A stretch of 6,930 bases of DNA, taken from the NCBI GenBank assembly GCA_937957805.1, contig CALFXW010000255.1:1-6930 (forward strand), given 5' to 3'. Shown piece after piece: positions 5,649 to 6,930 of this stretch (positions are counted from its first letter, which is position 1; each line of letters opens with the position of its first letter). The position numbers and the translations under genes are program-made. The notes under the pieces are model-generated. The model was not told where the DNA came from. It did not search any database and saw only the letters and a list, made by a program, of their open reading frames with translations. The DNA is from an uncultured Sphingopyxis sp. Lineage in GTDB: Bacteria > Pseudomonadota > Alphaproteobacteria > Sphingomonadales > Sphingomonadaceae.

Positions 5649-6203
5649 TCAAAGCAGGCTCAACTGGCGAATGGGGGCAAAACTTTGCCGGTGCAGCGGG
5701 CATGGCCCATGGATTTTTAGCGCGGCAAGGTGCGCCGCCGTGCCATAGCCTTTATGCTGTGCAAAGCCATATTGCGGGTGCGCCGCGTCCGCCGCCAGCA
5801 TCAGCCGGTCGCGATGTTCCTTGGCCAATATGCTCGCCGCTGAAATCGCCGGTTCGCTGGCATCGCCGCCGACAATCGCACGCGCCGCCCACGGCCATAT
5901 GGGCAGACGGTTACCATCAACCAGCACCATGTCTGGTGTGACGTCCAACGCCGCGACCGCGCGCGTCATCGCCAACATGGTGGCGTGTAGGATGTTCAGC
6001 GCATCGATTTCGGCAACACTCGCCTCCCCAATCGCAAAGGCGCATTGCGCGCGGATTTGCGTTTCAAGATCGGCACGGCGGCGCGGTGATAATTTCTTGC
6101 TGTCGGCAAGGCCGGGGATATCGGCATCGCCCAATATCACCGCAGCGGCGATAACCGGGCCAGCCAGCGGGCCGCGACCCGCCTCATCCACGCCGATAAT
6201 CAT
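5649..6203 (-). CDS. rnhB: Ribonuclease HII
   Basis: 184 residues, a complete and compact RNase HII. It nicks RNA-DNA hybrids 5' of ribonucleotides embedded in DNA and starts ribonucleotide excision repair in the cytosol. The N-terminal GVDEAGRGPLAGPV gives catalytic D6 and E7. VDGNRLP gives D96, and VGGDASEPAISAASILAKEHRD gives D114 with the RNase HII signature; the 18-residue spacing of the last two acidic residues equals that in E. coli. YGFAQHKGYGT and the C-terminal HRQSF follow in the expected places. The start is the ATG seven bases after the VOC gene stop. There is no strong Shine-Dalgarno; the short GGCGG...CCGCC stem just before the ATG could form in the mRNA, so coupling to the upstream gene is likely. 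ccrM follows 215 bp downstream on the same strand. Confidence 0.96.
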   Translation of the reverse strand: MIIGVDEAGRGPLAGPVIAAAVILGDADIPGLADSKKLSPRRRADLETQIRAQCAFAIGEASVAEIDALNILHATMLAMTRAVAALDVTPDMVLVDGNRLPIWPWAARAIVGGDASEPAISAASILAKEHRDRLMLAADAAHPQYGFAQHKGYGTAAHLAALKIHGPCPLHRQSFAPIRQLSLL

Positions 6204-6210
6204 GGCGGTT

Positions 6211-6699
6211 TTATAGCCGCCACGGCGGGAAACGGCGATATTCCGCCGCCTGATAGAGGCACAGCCTGTTGCCGGCGGGGTCGGTCAGGCGCGCCTCACG
6301 CCAGCCCCAAGGTTCGTCGCGCGGCATCTGGTCGAATGCGACACCATGACGCGCCAGATAGGCGACCCACGCATCGAGCGCGCCGCTTTCCAGGCAGGTG
6401 ACAGCCCCGCCCGCGACGCTGCCGTCGGCGTGTATCGACAAGGTGACGCCATTTGCCGCCTCAAACCGTGCATAGCCATTGTCGGGGCTGTCGACGATCT
6501 GAGTCAGGCCAAGACGGGTATAAAAGGCGACCGAGGCAGCATATTCGCGCGCGGGCAGTGTGATCTGGTTGAGCGCGGGGCCGGTGAACAGCCCATCGTT
6601 GCGCACCGCCTGATGCCCCAGCGGCCCGTGGCCGGCGCCCAGTTGCGGGGCGGCGAGGATCGCGGCGCGCATCGGGGCGCGGGGCATCGTCATGTTCAT
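6211..6699 (-). CDS. VOC (glyoxalase/bleomycin-resistance fold) family protein
   Basis: 162 residues. From residue 41 on it is a single vicinal-oxygen-chelate domain: PALNQITLPAREYAASVAFY, TRLGL, YARFEAANGVTLSIHA, LDAWVAYLARHGVAF, WGWREARLTDPAGNRLCLYQ. This has two beta-alpha-beta-beta-beta modules and the DP-GN-L ending. The usual metal ligands are unclear: the first strand has NQ where H is common, and the last has LYQ where E is common. Catalysis, if any, is therefore undefined; binding or a resistance-like role are alternatives. The start is well set by GGAGG (6707-6711 on the minus strand) seven bases before the ATG, which gives an N-terminal segment of about 40 residues before the domain. 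The ATG overlaps the stop of an upstream minus-strand frame by one base (TAATG), and rnhB follows after seven bases, so this is a coupled operon. The specific substrate is unknown. Confidence 0.85.
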   Translation of the reverse strand: MNMTMPRAPMRAAILAAPQLGAGHGPLGHQAVRNDGLFTGPALNQITLPAREYAASVAFYTRLGLTQIVDSPDNGYARFEAANGVTLSIHADGSVAGGAVTCLESGALDAWVAYLARHGVAFDQMPRDEPWGWREARLTDPAGNRLCLYQAAEYRRFPPWRL

Positions 6700-6740
6700 T
6701 ACCGTGCCTCCGCGGTGGAGATCAGTTCGTCGAGCTTGGC
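6699..6740 (-). CDS. C-terminal end of an unidentified gene, cut by the right junction
   Basis: The minus strand reads AKLDELISTAEAR then TAA, overlapping the VOC start codon by one base. A TAATG overlap with a good Shine-Dalgarno inside the upstream frame is typical of a coupled operon, so a real gene probably ended here. Beyond about 6740 the sequence is explained by the plus-strand Lrp segment, so the rest of this gene is missing. The minus frame does stay open to the right, but there it is antisense to Lrp. Too little remains to name a family. Confidence 0.4.
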   Translation of the reverse strand, partial: AKLDELISTAEAR

Positions 6741-6930
6741 GCCGGGATGCTGGTGTTTGTGGAAGTGCTCCTCGACCGCACCACGCCCAATGTGTTCGAG
6801 CAGTTCAAGGCCGCAGTGCAGGTGCGCCCCGAGATCATGGAATGCCACATGGTGGCAGGCGGCTTTGACTACCTGCTCAAGACGCGCACGGCCGACATGA
6901 ATGCCTACCGCGAATTTGCGGGCGCTGTGC
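6738..6930 (+). CDS. lrp: Lrp/AsnC-family regulator, ligand-binding domain fragment
   Basis: The plus strand reads GAGMLVFVEVLLDRTTPNVF, then EQFKAAVQVRPEIMECHMVA, then GGFDYLLKTRTADMNAYREF, open to the window edge. This is the RAM/effector domain of leucine-responsive regulators. It aligns by eye with E. coli Lrp (LLVFVEITLNR, DVFEQFN, ECHLVSGDFDYLLKTRVPDMSAYRK). The HTH that should precede it (about 75 residues) is absent: upstream is the minus-strand VOC gene region, so the protein is broken at the junction near 6735-6745. The internal ATG at 6747 is not a plausible native start. The ECHMVAGGFDYLLK wording is what I recall from Burkholderiales Lrp rather than sphingomonads. As in the left tip, I infer DNA from another organism joined here. 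The family call is firm; identity as lrp itself is likely but unproven from a fragment. Confidence 0.8.

Noticed and set aside
6720..6930. Minus-strand open frame running from the window edge into LDELISTAEAR
   Set aside because: Beyond about 6740 it is the antisense of a clear Lrp effector domain. Only the last codons before the TAA are credible.

Overview
The window reads as a piece of a Sphingomonadales-like alphaproteobacterial genome with a foreign sequence tip at each end. This placement rests on a CcrM-type GANTC methyltransferase next to rnhB, on intergenic repeats of types I recall from sphingomonads, and on moderately G+C-rich codon use that still tolerates AAA, ATT and TTT. No database search was possible.

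Layout: (1) about 1-322, minus strand: the N-terminal part of a formylglycine-generating-enzyme/SUMF1-like domain, cut by the window edge, very G+C-rich, and joined out of frame to the next gene. (2) About 320-1114, minus: the N-terminal half of an AMP-binding acyl-CoA synthetase that stops abruptly at the junction. (3) 1115-1335: divergent intergenic region with a 16-bp LiuR/MerR-like inverted repeat. (4) 1336-2742, plus: an NtrC-type regulator (receiver, AAA+, Fis HTH) whose receiver, Walker B, GAFTGA and sensor I motifs are all degenerate. (5) 2743-3125: a 380-bp convergent gap filled with five kinds of short repeats. (6) 3126-5433, minus: ccrM then folP, 7 bp apart. (7) 5434-5648: the ccrM upstream region, with five GANTC sites in 163 bp and paired GTTWACCAT motifs. 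(8) 5649-6699, minus: a VOC-fold protein followed by rnhB. (9) 6699-6740: the last codons of an unidentified upstream minus-strand gene. (10) About 6738-6930, plus: an Lrp/AsnC ligand-binding domain of betaproteobacterial character with no HTH, cut by the window edge.

How it fits together: the core is housekeeping. CcrM methylates GANTC, RNase HII removes ribonucleotides from DNA, and DHPS makes dihydropteroate for folate. The GANTC cluster upstream of ccrM suggests that the methylase senses its own methylation state, as in Caulobacter. The acyl-CoA synthetase probably belongs to a fatty-acid or branched-chain catabolic regulon. I see no mobile element, CRISPR array, defence system or clearly new multi-gene system. 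The points most worth a second look are the ccrM regulatory region, the degenerate AAA+ regulator, and the two end junctions, which look like assembly chimeras.
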